Shown: positions 46,807 to 58,200, counted from the first letter of the stretch. The stretch is DNA of 64,000 nucleotides from DUQW01 sp050953825 (GCA_050953825.1 JBMNNF010000003.1:62001-126000), one strand, 5' to 3'. Numbers and translations are program-made. The notes: a model not told the origin generated them from the sequence alone.

Positions 46807-46831
46807 ATTATAAAAAAGAGGAGAGATGTAG

Positions 46832-48214
46832 ATGGAGTTAAATTTATTGTTTAAAGTTGCGATAGTTTTAATTGTTGGCTTTATCGGAGGGCAAGTTGCT
46901 AGAAGATTAAAATTACCAAATGTTTCGGGGTATTTACTATTTGGATTATTATTGGGACCATCTTTAGGCTTAATTATTCCGGGATTTAGGGGATTAATCA
47001 CGGCTGAAGATCAAAACACGTTACAATTCATTAGTGAAATTGCCCTAGCTTTTATCGCCTTTAGTATTGGTAGTGAGTTTAATATTAAAAGCGTTAAAAA
47101 AATGGGGAAAGAAGTTAACGTTATCACATTAATGGAAGTAACTGGAGCAGTCATGTTAGTCTTCTTATTTATGTTGGTGGTACCAAAGCCACAAACATTT
47201 AACAATACATACAATGTTATAGGGTATAATCCCTTTGCTAGGCCAAATGTTGCTTTCTCCATGATTCTTGCGAGTATGTCAGCTGCAACGGCACCAGCCG
47301 CAACATTAATGGTTGTTAGACAATATCGTGCATACGGACCGGTTACTAAGAAGATTTTACCAATTACTGCAATGGATGATATCTACGGAATTGTTGTTTT
47401 TGGATTCTTTATTTCATTTGCTCAACTGTTAGTACCAGCAGGCGAACAATTACCATTATGGTTAATGATTGCCAAACCATTTATTGAGGTATTCGGATCA
47501 TTATTAATTGGAGCCATAATTGGATATCCATTATCAATTTTAGCTAGAAAGTTTGATCGAGAACGGGATGATATTCAAGTCTTGGCGATATCAGCGGTAG
47601 TACTATCACTTGGTTTTATTAGTGTTTTAAACCATGAAAAAGTATTAGGTCAATTTGGTATTAGTTTTTCAGCTCTATTATCTAATATTATTACTGGAGC
47701 GATGATTGCTAATCTAACTAGAAGACCAACTAGAACCTTTAATGCGGTTAATGATTTTACCGCTCCATTCTTTGTTATGTTCTTTACTTTAGCAGGAGCC
47801 GGATTAGACTTGGCTATCATCAAGCAAGAATGGTTAATTGCAGTAATTAGTGTTGTCTATATTTTAGGTAGAGGTTTTGGTAAATATATTGGTACTTATT
47901 TAGGTGCGACAATGATGAAGAGCGAAGATAGTGTTAGAAAATATCTTGGTCTTGGACTCTTGCCACAAGGTGGAGTCTCAATTGGACTTTTAGTTCTTGT
48001 TAAAAGAGCGTTCCCTGAAAATGATTTAGGAGAATTAAGTCCAATGTATAGTCTAATTTATACTATAATTATGTTAAGTATTTTAGTTTATGAAACATCA
48101 GGCCCAATCTTTGCTAAGATTGCAATTTCTAAAGCCGGAGAAATTGGTGGTCTTGACAAACTTGATCAGCTATCAAGTGTTGATGATTTAGTTTTAGAAG
48201 AAGAAGGAGTGTAA
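46832..48214 (+). CDS. Kef-type (CPA2) K+/H+ antiporter membrane subunit
   Basis: A protein of 460 residues with about 12 membrane helices. It shows GYLLFGLLLGPSLGL near residue 35, the discontinuous-helix region with MSAATAPAATL near 150, and AMDDIYGIVVFGF near 180 (the paired Asp typical of electrogenic CPA2 exchangers). There is no TrkA-N domain; the C-terminal tail is short. AGAGGAGAG is the ribosome site. c-di-AMP control (riboswitch) argues for a role in K+ or osmotic balance. Its soluble partner may be the next gene, 2 nt away. Confidence 0.88.
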   Translation: MELNLLFKVAIVLIVGFIGGQVARRLKLPNVSGYLLFGLLLGPSLGLIIPGFRGLITAEDQNTLQFISEIALAFIAFSIGSEFNIKSVKKMGKEVNVITLMEVTGAVMLVFLFMLVVPKPQTFNNTYNVIGYNPFARPNVAFSMILASMSAATAPAATLMVVRQYRAYGPVTKKILPITAMDDIYGIVVFGFFISFAQLLVPAGEQLPLWLMIAKPFIEVFGSLLIGAIIGYPLSILARKFDRERDDIQVLAISAVVLSLGFISVLNHEKVLGQFGISFSALLSNIITGAMIANLTRRPTRTFNAVNDFTAPFFVMFFTLAGAGLDLAIIKQEWLIAVISVVYILGRGFGKYIGTYLGATMMKSEDSVRKYLGLGLLPQGGVSIGLLVLVKRAFPENDLGELSPMYSLIYTIIMLSILVYETSGPIFAKIAISKAGEIGGLDKLDQLSSVDDLVLEEEGV

Positions 48215-48216
48215 AA

Positions 48217-48573
48217 ATGAACGTATTATTTATTGTATTAAACGATTTAGCTTATTTAGATGAAATTTTAGAAAAATTTGTGGATCTTAAAGTAAGAGGG
48301 GCTACTATTATTGAATCTCAAGGAATGGCATCAGCCATTCTCAATAGCGAAGGATTAAACTTCTTGATGCAAGGATTATTTAAAGGTAGAACTGATGAAG
48401 AACAAAAATATTCAAAAACTATTTTTACAGTAATTCCTGATGAAGAAACTTTAAATAAAACAGTAGAAGCTGTTAGAAAGATTGTTGAAAGATCAAGAAA
48501 GAGGACAGTAGGATTTATGTTTACTGTTCCTGTTTCAGGAATCTATCCACTATCACCTAAAAGAAAAGACTAA
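48217..48573 (+). CDS. Small PII-like protein, likely regulator of the antiporter
   Basis: A protein of 118 residues with a ferredoxin-like pattern: strand MNVLFIVLND, helix DEILEKFVDL, strand RGATIIESQGMAS, a loop, then strand TIFTVIPDEE, helix NKTVEAVRKIV and a C-terminal strand VGFMFTVPV. This layout recalls PII-type signal proteins, which bind small ligands and gate membrane transporters. It lacks the GlnB T-loop tyrosine. It is cotranscribed with the antiporter under the c-di-AMP riboswitch, so c-di-AMP or a nucleotide could be its ligand; this is inference. Confidence 0.65.
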   Translation: MNVLFIVLNDLAYLDEILEKFVDLKVRGATIIESQGMASAILNSEGLNFLMQGLFKGRTDEEQKYSKTIFTVIPDEETLNKTVEAVRKIVERSRKRTVGFMFTVPVSGIYPLSPKRKD

Positions 48574-48583
48574 TTAAAGAATA

Positions 48584-48630
48584 AAAGCTATCACCCATTT
48601 TTTGATTATATGGCTGATAGCTTTTTTCTT
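48584..48630 (+). terminator. Terminator after the antiporter operon
   Basis: AAAGCTATCA / TGATAGCTTT perfect 10-bp stem with a 21-nt loop and T run. The A-rich left side means it may also end the convergent TetR-type gene. Confidence 0.88.
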
Positions 48631-48648
48631 TTTTAAAGATAATTTATA

Positions 48649-49209
48649 TTATGTTTTTTCATTGATTACTCCACAAAAGATTATTGATGACATGAGTTTT
48701 AAGAGTTTTTCTCCAGTGAACTTTTCTTTTCCTTCATCATACCAATATCTTATAGTTTCATAAAAAATACTACAAACAATATTAGCTTTATAATTGATAA
48801 CGTTTTTGGAATCTTCCAATTTCAAAGGGGCATATTTTAATATTAGTTCTTTAAGTTTATTTTTTAGTTTAGTTTGAAAATTTAAACTTCCTTGAGAACC
48901 TAATAACAAATTAAGTTTATCACCAGAAGCTTTTTCTTCCTGCATAAAGATTTCTAAAATTTTTTGCCCATTTTTTTCAAATGTCGCATCTCTTATTTTT
49001 TCAAAGATTTTATCAGAAGGAAGTAGATTTTCTTCAATTTGATTATGTAAATCTTGAATATCTAAAAAATACGCATAAAAAGTTCCACGATTATAACCCG
49101 CTTTATCGGTTATCATTTTCACAGTAATTTTTGATTGATTAGGTGATGAATATAATAGCCAATAAGCATCCATTAAATTTTGTTTGGTTTCAGAAATATT
49201 TTTTGTCAT
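48649..49209 (-). CDS. TetR-family transcriptional regulator
   Basis: A protein of 186 residues from ATG 49209 (minus strand). The N-terminal helix-turn-helix is ITVKMITDKAGYNRGTFYAYF, diagnostic of TetR proteins, and the rest is helical ligand domain. I prefer 49209 to the longer frame reaching 49290, whose first residues are a poly-Lys artefact of the ribosome site. The AGGAGG on the minus strand lies 42 nt from this ATG with a perfect hairpin in between. It diverges from ftsH and probably represses itself or ftsH. Confidence 0.85.
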   Translation of the reverse strand: MTKNISETKQNLMDAYWLLYSSPNQSKITVKMITDKAGYNRGTFYAYFLDIQDLHNQIEENLLPSDKIFEKIRDATFEKNGQKILEIFMQEEKASGDKLNLLLGSQGSLNFQTKLKNKLKELILKYAPLKLEDSKNVINYKANIVCSIFYETIRYWYDEGKEKFTGEKLLKLMSSIIFCGVINEKT

Positions 49210-49222
49210 TTTGATAGTGTTT

Positions 49223-49248
49223 ACTCTAATTTTTGAATAAATTAGAGT
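49223..49248 (-). promoter_or_regulatory. Perfect inverted repeat between Shine-Dalgarno and start of the TetR gene
   Basis: ACTCTAATTT and AAATTAGAGT, 10 bp each with a 6-nt spacer. In the mRNA it would fold and bring the AGGAGG to about 16 nt from ATG 49209. It may also be an operator. Confidence 0.6.
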
Positions 49249-49285
49249 ATTCCTCCTTTCTTTTTTTCTTTTTTCACTGGAATCC

Positions 49286-49361
49286 AACAAAACGAACCGT
49301 TTTGTTTATTGATACAAAGGGCACTTACATTGTATAATATAATTATAACACAACATGTTGT
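49286..49361 (+). promoter_or_regulatory. ftsH promoter with flanking palindromes
   Basis: TTGATA (49309-49314), 18-bp spacer, TATAAT (49333-49338). AACAAAACG-AAC-CGTTTTGTT (49286-49306), a 9-bp inverted repeat, touches the -35, and the 12-bp palindrome ACAACATGTTGT (49350-49361) lies just after the start of transcription. Either could be the operator of the divergent TetR-type protein. AGGAGGG precedes ATG 49397. Confidence 0.65.
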
Positions 49362-49396
49362 TGGGTGCAAATTGTTGATAACTAGGAGGGATATAA

Positions 49397-51223
49397 ATGA
49401 AAGGTGACAATTCGACCAAACATAATAAAACAACGCGTCCATTAATCTATTATTGGGGGATTGCGTTGATAGTATTATTAATTTTTAATTTAATATTGAG
49501 ACCGTTAATTTTTACAAAAAGAGTTCAAACAACGACGTATTCAGCTTTTATTAATGCGGTAGAGGCTGGGGAAGTATCAGAAGTATATTTTACCGATAGT
49601 GAAATAAATTATACGAAAAAAATAGACGATCGCGTTTATTTTTTTAAGACTGGTATCGTGGATAATCCAGATTTACCACAACTCTTACAAGAAAAAGGTG
49701 TTGAATATGCAGCTGAGATTCCGCAAAAACCGAATTTATTTCTATCTATATTATTAAATTATGGGCTTCCAATTTTGATATTCTTTGTAATAGGTAGAAT
49801 TATTAATAAAAATTTGAAAAATAGAATTGGTGCAGCGGGACTTAATATTAGAGGACAAGATGTTGGAAAAGTCTATATTGCTGATAAAGAGAAGAAAACA
49901 TTTGATGATGTTGCGGGACAAGAAGAAGCTAAAGAATCGTTAAAAGAAATTATTGATTATTTAGATAATCCAAAAAAATATGAAGCTATGGGAGCTAGTT
50001 GTCCAAAAGGAGTATTATTAGTTGGTCCTCCAGGAACGGGTAAAACACTAATAGCTAAAGCTGTTGCTGGAGAGGCAGGTGTTCCGTTTTTTGCCATTTC
50101 AGGTTCGGAATTTGTTGAGATGTTTGTTGGTAGAGGTGCTGCGAAAGTAAGAGAATTATTTGAACAAGCTAATAAGAAAGCCCCTTGTATTGTATTTATT
50201 GATGAGATTGATACCATTGGAAAGAAAAGAGATTCAGGGTTTTCGTCTAATGATGAACGTGAACAAACTCTAAACCAATTATTAACAGAAATGGACGGAT
50301 TTGAAGGAAATAAAGGGGTTGTGATTTTAGCAGCAACTAATCGACCAGAAATCCTTGATCCTGCATTGTTAAGACCAGGAAGATTTGATCGTCAAGTAAG
50401 AGTTGAATTACCAGATTTAATTGGCAGAGAAGCTATCTTAAATGTTCATTTAAGAAAAGTAAAAAGAGAAGAAAATATTGATGTTAATTTAATTGCAAGA
50501 ATGACTGCTGGAGCATCAGGAGCTCAATTAGCTAATATTGTAAATGAGGCAGCTTTACGAGCAGTACGCTTAGGAAACAGCCATATAACAACAGAAGATT
50601 TGGTTGAATCAGTAGAAGTAATAATTGCTGGTGCTGTTAGAAAGAACGCAATTTTATCTGAAGAGGAAAAGAAAATTGTTGCATATCATGAAATTGGTCA
50701 CGCATTGGTGGCCGCTAAGCAAACTGGCACTGCACCAGTTCAAAAGATTACTATAGTTCCAAGAACATCGGGGGCATTAGGTTATGTTATGCAAGTTGAT
50801 GATGATGAAAAGAATTTAATTAGTAAAGAAGATGCTAACCAAAAAATAGCAATATTATGTGGCGGACGAGCAGCTGAAGAAATCGTCTTTAATAGTGTTA
50901 CTACAGGAGCATCTAATGATATAGAAAAAGCGACTCAAATTGCAAGAGGTATGGTAACTAAATATGGAATGTCTGATAAGTTTGGAATGATGGCCCTTGA
51001 AACCGGCGGTAATACCTATCTAGGCCATTCTGGGCAATCAACGGTTGCTCCCGAAACAGCTAGATTAGTTGATATTGAAGTTAAAAATATCATTGCGACA
51101 AATTATGAAAAAGCGAAAGAAATATTAAATGCTAACCGCAAGAAACTTGATAAATTAGCGATTTTCTTATTAGAAAAGGAAACAATTTCTGGCCAAGAAT
51201 TTATGACTATATTAAACGAATAA
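49397..51223 (+). CDS. ftsH: ATP-dependent zinc metalloprotease FtsH
   Basis: A protein of 608 residues. Two membrane helices (about 18-36 and 115-132) enclose a short outside domain. Then the AAA+ domain: GPPGTGKT near 213, IVFIDEIDTIG, arginine-finger RPGRFDR, and the zinc site HEIGH near 434. It degrades membrane and regulatory proteins. The start follows AGGAGGG. FtsH here has its own promoter and a divergent TetR regulator, so it may be induced by a small molecule. Confidence 0.93.
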   Translation: MKGDNSTKHNKTTRPLIYYWGIALIVLLIFNLILRPLIFTKRVQTTTYSAFINAVEAGEVSEVYFTDSEINYTKKIDDRVYFFKTGIVDNPDLPQLLQEKGVEYAAEIPQKPNLFLSILLNYGLPILIFFVIGRIINKNLKNRIGAAGLNIRGQDVGKVYIADKEKKTFDDVAGQEEAKESLKEIIDYLDNPKKYEAMGASCPKGVLLVGPPGTGKTLIAKAVAGEAGVPFFAISGSEFVEMFVGRGAAKVRELFEQANKKAPCIVFIDEIDTIGKKRDSGFSSNDEREQTLNQLLTEMDGFEGNKGVVILAATNRPEILDPALLRPGRFDRQVRVELPDLIGREAILNVHLRKVKREENIDVNLIARMTAGASGAQLANIVNEAALRAVRLGNSHITTEDLVESVEVIIAGAVRKNAILSEEEKKIVAYHEIGHALVAAKQTGTAPVQKITIVPRTSGALGYVMQVDDDEKNLISKEDANQKIAILCGGRAAEEIVFNSVTTGASNDIEKATQIARGMVTKYGMSDKFGMMALETGGNTYLGHSGQSTVAPETARLVDIEVKNIIATNYEKAKEILNANRKKLDKLAIFLLEKETISGQEFMTILNE

Positions 51224-51254
51224 TATAATAGGTAGTATTATATTGTCACTTGAT

Positions 51255-51451
51255 TTGACAATTAAGAAGCAATGTTATAAAATAGTGTCGTTGGTAAAAA
51301 AGCAGGCAATGCCAATTAATAAAATTAATCCCTACTCTATAGGAGCTCGTAGTAACTTATTAACTGCTTGTAAGTGAGGCGGACATCGGGATTACTTATT
51401 AGAAGTCATCGCAATTTTTACCACTAAAAAATAAAAAAGGAGGTAAAAATT
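51255..51451 (+). promoter_or_regulatory. rpsD promoter and S4-type structured leader
   Basis: TTGACA (51255-51260), 17-bp spacer, TAAAAT (51278-51283). The leader is closed by a perfect 9-bp helix, TGGTAAAAA (51292-51300) with TTTTTACCA (51415-51423), enclosing about 114 nt with further stems (CTC / GAG near the middle). Position and size fit the Bacillota S4 leader, by which S4 protein blocks its own translation. AAGGAGG lies before ATG 51452. Confidence 0.75.
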
Positions 51452-52051
51452 ATGTCACGTTATACTGGACCAACATGGAAAGTTTCACGCCGTTTAGGAT
51501 ATTCGATATCTGAAACAGGTAGAGAACTTCAAAGACGAAACTATCCACCAGGACAACACGGTCAAAGACGCGCTAAATTAAGTGATTACGGTCAACAGTT
51601 AGCTGAAAAACAAAAAGTAAGATATACCTATGGCGTTTCAGAAAAACAATTCCGTAAAACCTTTAATGAAGCGAGAAATATGGCTGGTGTTCATGGTGAA
51701 AACTTTTTAAAGTTATTAGAATCTCGTCTTGATAACGTTGTATATCGCCTAGGTTTAGCTAAAACACGCGCTCAAGCGAGACAATTAGTTAATCATGGTC
51801 ACGTTCTAGTTGATGGTAATAAAGTTGATATTCCATCATTTAGACTTCAACCAGGACAACAAGTTTCTTTAAGAGAAAGATCAAGAGACTTAAAAATTGT
51901 AACTGAAGCTAGAGAAGGTCAATATGTAACGTTAGATTTTGTTTCATGGAATCCTGAAACTCAAGTTGGAGTTTTCTCAAGATATCCTGAAAGAAATGAA
52001 ATCTTACCAGAAATCAATGAACAATTAATTGTTGAATTCTACAACCGTTAA
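51452..52051 (+). CDS. rpsD: 30S ribosomal protein S4
   Basis: A protein of 199 residues. MSRYTGPTWKVSRRLG start, the S4 RNA-binding domain near 90-150 (LESRLDNVVYRLGLAKTRAQARQLVNHGHVLV). There is no zinc Cys set in the N-terminus, the C-minus form. It nucleates 16S rRNA folding and is stand-alone here, as is usual in Bacillota. Confidence 0.97.
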   Translation: MSRYTGPTWKVSRRLGYSISETGRELQRRNYPPGQHGQRRAKLSDYGQQLAEKQKVRYTYGVSEKQFRKTFNEARNMAGVHGENFLKLLESRLDNVVYRLGLAKTRAQARQLVNHGHVLVDGNKVDIPSFRLQPGQQVSLRERSRDLKIVTEAREGQYVTLDFVSWNPETQVGVFSRYPERNEILPEINEQLIVEFYNR

Positions 52052-52086
52052 TTTAAACAAAGTAGATTAAACTACATTATTAAAAG

Positions 52087-52113
52087 TGGAATCTTGCAAA
52101 GATTCCATTTTTT
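52087..52113 (+). terminator. Terminator after rpsD
   Basis: TGGAATCTT / AAGATTCCA perfect 9-bp stem, 3-nt loop, six T. Confidence 0.92.
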
Positions 52114-52199
52114 AATTTCTTAATAACTAAAAAATATCCAATATTTACCCATAATTAAATATTTTTTAAAAATAAAGTGGGCTAAATGTTTACTCAATA

Positions 52200-52228
52200 T
52201 TGACAAAAATTATAGTTATAACTATAAT
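52200..52228 (+). promoter_or_regulatory. Consensus promoter with embedded palindrome before the giant lipoprotein
   Basis: TTGACA (52200-52205), 17-bp spacer, TATAAT (52223-52228), a perfect sigma-A match. TATAGTTATAACTATA (52211-52226) is a perfect 16-bp palindrome filling the spacer and entering the -10, a repressor-type operator position. No regulator gene adjoins it in the window. Confidence 0.75.
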
Positions 52229-52295
52229 ATAGTAGTAGTTTACACATTTAAATTACGTGTTTTAAACTTAAATTTATCGAAAGGGTGAGTATTGG

Positions 52296-55200
52296 ATGAT
52301 GGAAAAAAGTAAGTCGTTCCTTATCGGCAAATTGAGTAAAATATTCAGCATTGCTGTTCTTTTTTTTAGCGTTTTTTTACTCAATGGATGCGAAAATTTT
52401 AATGAAGAAGATCCCAAAAATCACGATGTTGTGATTAAGTATTTAGGCGAGGATCTAAATGGTAACTATAGTGTTAATCTTGAAGAAGTAATAGTTAATA
52501 ACAGGGAAGGTTATGAGATTTCGATTGAAGAAAAGACCTTCCCTAATTTTATTTTTAGAGAAGATAACCCTAGAACATACATTATAACTGGTGAAGACAA
52601 CCAAGAAGTAATCATTAAATATGACAAAGATGTGGGGTATACGATTAATTTTGATGGTAATGGTCATACGAGTGGTGATACTGAAAGTCAAAGTGTGGAA
52701 TACAATCAAGAGATAGCTTTGACCCCAAATGGGTTCAGTCGAACTGGTTACAGATTTATTGGCTGGAGTACCACCAGTGACGGAGTCGTTGAATATGCTG
52801 ACCAAGTTAATGTTTTAAATTTGGCAACAGGTTCTATTACTTTATATGCGGTCTGGGAAGCGAACACCTATACCATCATTTTTGATGGAAATGGAGCCAC
52901 TAGTGGAATTACTGATAGTCAAACTGTAATTTATGACCAAACAGTAGCATTAAATGCTAATGGCTTTAATAAAACTGGTTATATGTTTATGGGGTGGGGT
53001 CTTTCTAGTGATGGAACAGTTCAATATAATGACGAAGCTACTGTTAATAATATCGTATCATCAGAATCGATTACCTTGTATGCAATTTGGCAAGCGGCAA
53101 CATGTATGATACAATTTGATGGAAATGGTCATACAGATGGTAATACCGAAAGTCAGATTTCAAATTATAACGAAGAAACAAGACTAAATGCCAACGGATT
53201 TAGTAGAACTGGATATAAATTTATTGGTTGGAGTACAACAAGTACCGGAAGTGTTGAATATAACGATCAAGAAGATGTTTTTGATTTAACAAAATCAAAT
53301 TTGGTAACTCTGTATGCAGTGTGGGAAGCCAAAGCATACTCCATATTTTTTAGCGGAAATGGTCATGACACTGGCATGATGGAACATCAAAATGTCTCAT
53401 ATGATCAAGAAGTTCCTCTTTCCGCCAACAAATTTGGTAAGATCGGCCATACATTTCAAGGGTGGAGCACTACCACTGATGGAATTGTTGAATATAATGA
53501 TAAAGCTAATATTAAGAATCTAACAATATCACAATCTATAACCCTTTATGCAGTATGGAAAGCTAATATTTATACAATTATCTTTGATGGAAACGGACAT
53601 GATGGTGGAGATACTGGAAACCAAACAGTCCATTATAACCAAGTTGTAACATTAAATACCAATAGATATACTAAGACTGGCTATACATTTATGGGATGGA
53701 GTCGTTCTAGTGATGGATATATTCAATATAATGATGAAGCTACTGTTAGTAATGTAACAGAATCGGATTCAATCACTTTATATGCTAAATGGGTTGTAAA
53801 TTCATATATAATTATTTTTGACGGAAATGGAGCTAATAGTGGTTATACAGAAAGTCAAGAAATAGATTACAATGAACAAGCCAGATTAAATGAAAATGGA
53901 TACGGTAGGACTGGTCATACATTTAAGGGATGGAGCACAACCAGTTCCGGAAGTGTTCAGTATACTGACAAAATAAGTGTTAAAAATTTAGTACCATCAG
54001 GAACAATTACTTTATATGCAATTTGGGAAGCTAAAACTTATACAATTATCTTTAACGGAAACGGATGTGATGGTGGTTATACTGAAAATCAAACAATTAA
54101 TTATGGCAAACAAGTAACACTAATTCCAAATGGATATACTAAGACTGGTTATACATTTGCAGGATGGAGTCGCTCTAGTGATGGAAATATTCAATATAAT
54201 AACGAAGCTAGTGTTAAAAATGTTACAGAATCGGATTCAGTTACTTTATATGCTAAATGGGTTGCAAATTCATATGCGATTTTCTTTGATGGTAATGGAG
54301 CTAGTGTCGGCCATACAAAATATCAGATGATAAGATATGATGAACAAGTCGAATTAAACAAAAATGAATACGATAGGACCGGTTATACATTTAAGGGTTG
54401 GAGTACAACTATTAATGGAAACGTTGAATATAATGATAAAGCTAATATTAAGAATCTAGCACCATCAGGAACCATTACTTTATATGCAGTTTGGGAAGTT
54501 AACAGTTATACTATTAATTTCGATGGAAATGGTAGTACAAGTGGTAGTACTGCTAGTCAAACGATAAATTATGATAAGCAAGTGGCATTAAATGCCAATG
54601 AATTTATTAAAAATGGCTATACCTTTATTGGTTGGAGTACATTAAGTGATGGAGCAGTTCATTATAATGACAAAGCTAGTGTTAAGAATCTAACAACTGA
54701 AGCTTCGATCACTTTATATGCGGTTTGGAAAGTTAACAATTACACCATTAATTTTGATGGAAATGGCAACGATGGTGGAATTACGCCAAGTCAAATTTTA
54801 GAATATGAACAAGAATTGCCGTTGAACGCTAATGAATTTATTAAAATTGGTTATACTTTTAAAGGTTGGAGTACAACCAGCACTGGAAATGTTGAATATG
54901 TTGATAAAGCGAATGTTAAGAAGTTAACTGTATCAACAATTACACTATATGCAATATGGCAAGTTAATACATATACCATCACCTTTGATGGAAATGGCAA
55001 TGATGATGGAACTACCGCAAGCCAAACTATCAATTACGATGAAATTGCAACCCTTAATGAAAATGGATTTAGTAAGACTGGATATACCTTTAAAGGTTGG
55101 AGTAAAACTGAAATAGGTAATGTTGAATATGATGATAAATCCAGTGTTTTAAAACTATCAACTGGAAATCCAATTACTTTATATGCAATTTGGGAAGAAA

Positions 55201-58200
55201 ATACTTACACCATCCACTTTGATGGGAATGGACATACTAGCGGCAATACCGAAAATCAAGTAATATATTATGAAGATTCCGTATTACTTAATCTAAATCA
55301 ATATACTAAAATTGGATATACCTTTAAAGGTTGGAGCGAAACTGAGACTGGAAATGTTAAATATAACGATTTAGCCAATGTTAACAAGTTAATTCCTTCA
55401 GGAACCATGACCTTGTTTGCAGTTTGGGAAGCCAACAAATATACGATTGACTTTAATGGTAATGGATTCACAGGTGGAAGTACTCAAAGTCAAACCGTAA
55501 ATTATGATGAAGAAGTAGCTTTGACTGCTAACGGTTATAATCGTGATAATCACAAATTTATTGGTTGGAGTAAAACCGAGACTGGAGATGTCCTTTATAA
55601 TGACAAAGCCAGCATTAAAAATCTAGTAACATCAGGTTCAATTACTTTATATGCAGTTTGGGCCGTTGGGACTCATACTATTAATTTTAATGGAAACGGA
55701 TATACAAGCGGAAGTACCGCTAGTCAAGTTGTGGAATACGGACAAATAGTAACACTTAATGAAAACGGATTTAGTCGCGATAATCATGTATTTTTAGGTT
55801 GGAGCAAAACCGAAACTGGAGACGTCGAATATATTGATCAAGCGGAAGTTCAAAACTTAACAACCGGAAATTCAGTCACACTATATGCGGTGTGGGCAGT
55901 AAGCATTTATACAATTACCTTTAATGGAAACGGTCATGAGAGTGGTAGTACCATAAATCAAACCGTAAATTATAACGAAGAAGTATCACTCAATGCTAAT
56001 GGTTATAGCAAGGATGGGTATCTATTTATTGGTTGGAGTACTACAAGTGATGGAAGCGTTCAATATAGTGATCAAGCAAGTGTTAAGAATTTAACAACTA
56101 TTGGCTCAATTACCTTATATGCAGTTTGGGCCGCTAACTCTTATGAAGTTAATTTTAATGGTAATGGTCATACTAGTGGCAGTATTGCTAATCAAACTGT
56201 AGATTATGACGAACAAGTAGCACTAAATGCCAACGGCTTTAGTAGAACTGGTTACACATTTGCTGGCTGGAGTACCATAAGTGATGGAAGCGTTCAATAT
56301 AGTGATCAAGCAATTATTAAGAACTTAACAACCAAAGTTTCAATTACCTTATATGCAGTTTGGGAAGTTAATACTTATACCATTATTTTTGATGGTAATG
56401 AACATGATGGTGGAAATACTGAAAATCAAATAATAAATTACGATGAACAAGTAACATTGATACCAAATGGATATACTAAGACCGGCTATACTTTTATGGG
56501 TTGGAGTCGCTCTAGTGATGGATATATTCAGTATAATGATGAAGCTATTGTTAAAAATGTAGCAGAATCAGGATCAGTTACTTTATATGCAAAATGGGGG
56601 GTTAATATTTATACCATCATCTTTGATGGTAATGGCCATACTAGTGGTAGTACCGCTAGTCAGACCACTAATTATGATGAAGGAACAACTTTAAATATTA
56701 ACGGTTTTATTAGAACTGGTTATAGATTTATTGGTTGGAGTACAACAAGCACTGGAAATGCTGAATATAATGATCAAGAAACTGTTCTCCGTTTGACCAC
56801 ATCAAATGCTATTACTTTATATGCAGTCTGGGAAGCCCAAGGTTACACAATATATTTTAATGGAAATGGTTCAGATGCTGGAAATATGCAGTATCAAAAT
56901 GTTATATATGATCAAGAAGTTGCACTTAAGCCAAATGAATTTGGTAGAACCGGCTACAATTTTAAAGGCTGGAGTACCACAAGTAATGGAAGTGTTGAAT
57001 ACACTGATCAAAAGAAGATTAAAAACTTAACAACATTACAATCCATAACCCTTTATGCAGTTTGGGAAGCAAACACCTACACAGTAAACTTTGATGGTAA
57101 TGGTCATACTAGTGGCAGTACCGCAAGTCAAACAATCAACTATGATGAACAGGTCGCACTAAATGCCAACGGCTATAGTAAGACTGGCTATACTTTCATT
57201 GGTTGGAGCACAACGATTTATGGAAACGTTGAATACATTGACAAAGCAAGTATTAAGAACTTAACAACCAGTGGATCAATTACTTTATATGCGATATGGA
57301 CAACTAAATCTTATACAGTAAACTTTAATGGTAATGGTTATACTAGTGGCAGTACTGCAAGTCAAACAATCAACTATGACGAACAAGTCGCACTAAATGC
57401 CAACGGCTTTAGTAAAACTGGATACACATTTATCGGTTGGAGCATTACAAGTGATGGAAGTGTTCAATATAATGACCAAGCGAGTGTTAAAAATCTAACA
57501 ACCGAAACCTCAATTACTTTATATGCGGTATGGACAACTAAATCTTATACAGTAAACTTTGATGGTAATGGTCATACTGATGGAAGTACCGCTAGTCAAA
57601 CAATTAACTATGATGAACAAGTAGCATTAAATGCCAACGGCTTTAATAAAACTGGATACACATTTATCGGTTGGAGCATTACGAGTGATGGAAGTGTTCA
57701 ATATAGTGATCAAGCTAGTGTTAAAAATCTAACAACCCAAACTTCAATTACTTTATATGCAGTTTGGGAAGCTAATACTTATACCATCATCTTTGATGGT
57801 AATGGTCATACTAGTGGCAGTACCGCTAGTCAAACAATTAACTATGACGAACAAGTAGCATTAAATACCAATGGCTTTATCAGAACTGGTTACACATTTG
57901 TTGGTTGGAATACAGCTAGCACTGGAACCGCTGAATATACTGATGGAGCTAGTGTTAAGAATTTAACAACCGAAACCTCAATTACTTTATATGCGGTATG
58001 GACAACTAAATCTTATACAGTAAACTTTGATGGTAATGGTCATACTAGTGGCAGTACCGCAAGTCAAACAATCAACTACGATGAACTAGTATCATTAATT
58101 CCAAATGGATATACTAAGACTGGCTATACTTTTATGGGATGGAGTCGCTCTAGTGATGGAAGTGTTCAATATAGTGATCAAGCTAGTGTTAAAAATCTAA

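Noticed and set aside
46681..47001. Minus-strand open frame of 106 residues
   Set aside because: Runs through the c-di-AMP riboswitch and antiporter start on the opposite strand; low-quality composition.
54130..57030. Short open frames in other phases within the repeat array (54130, 54851, 56806, also 63172)
   Set aside because: They are out of phase with the continuous coding frame from 52296 and repeat only because it does.
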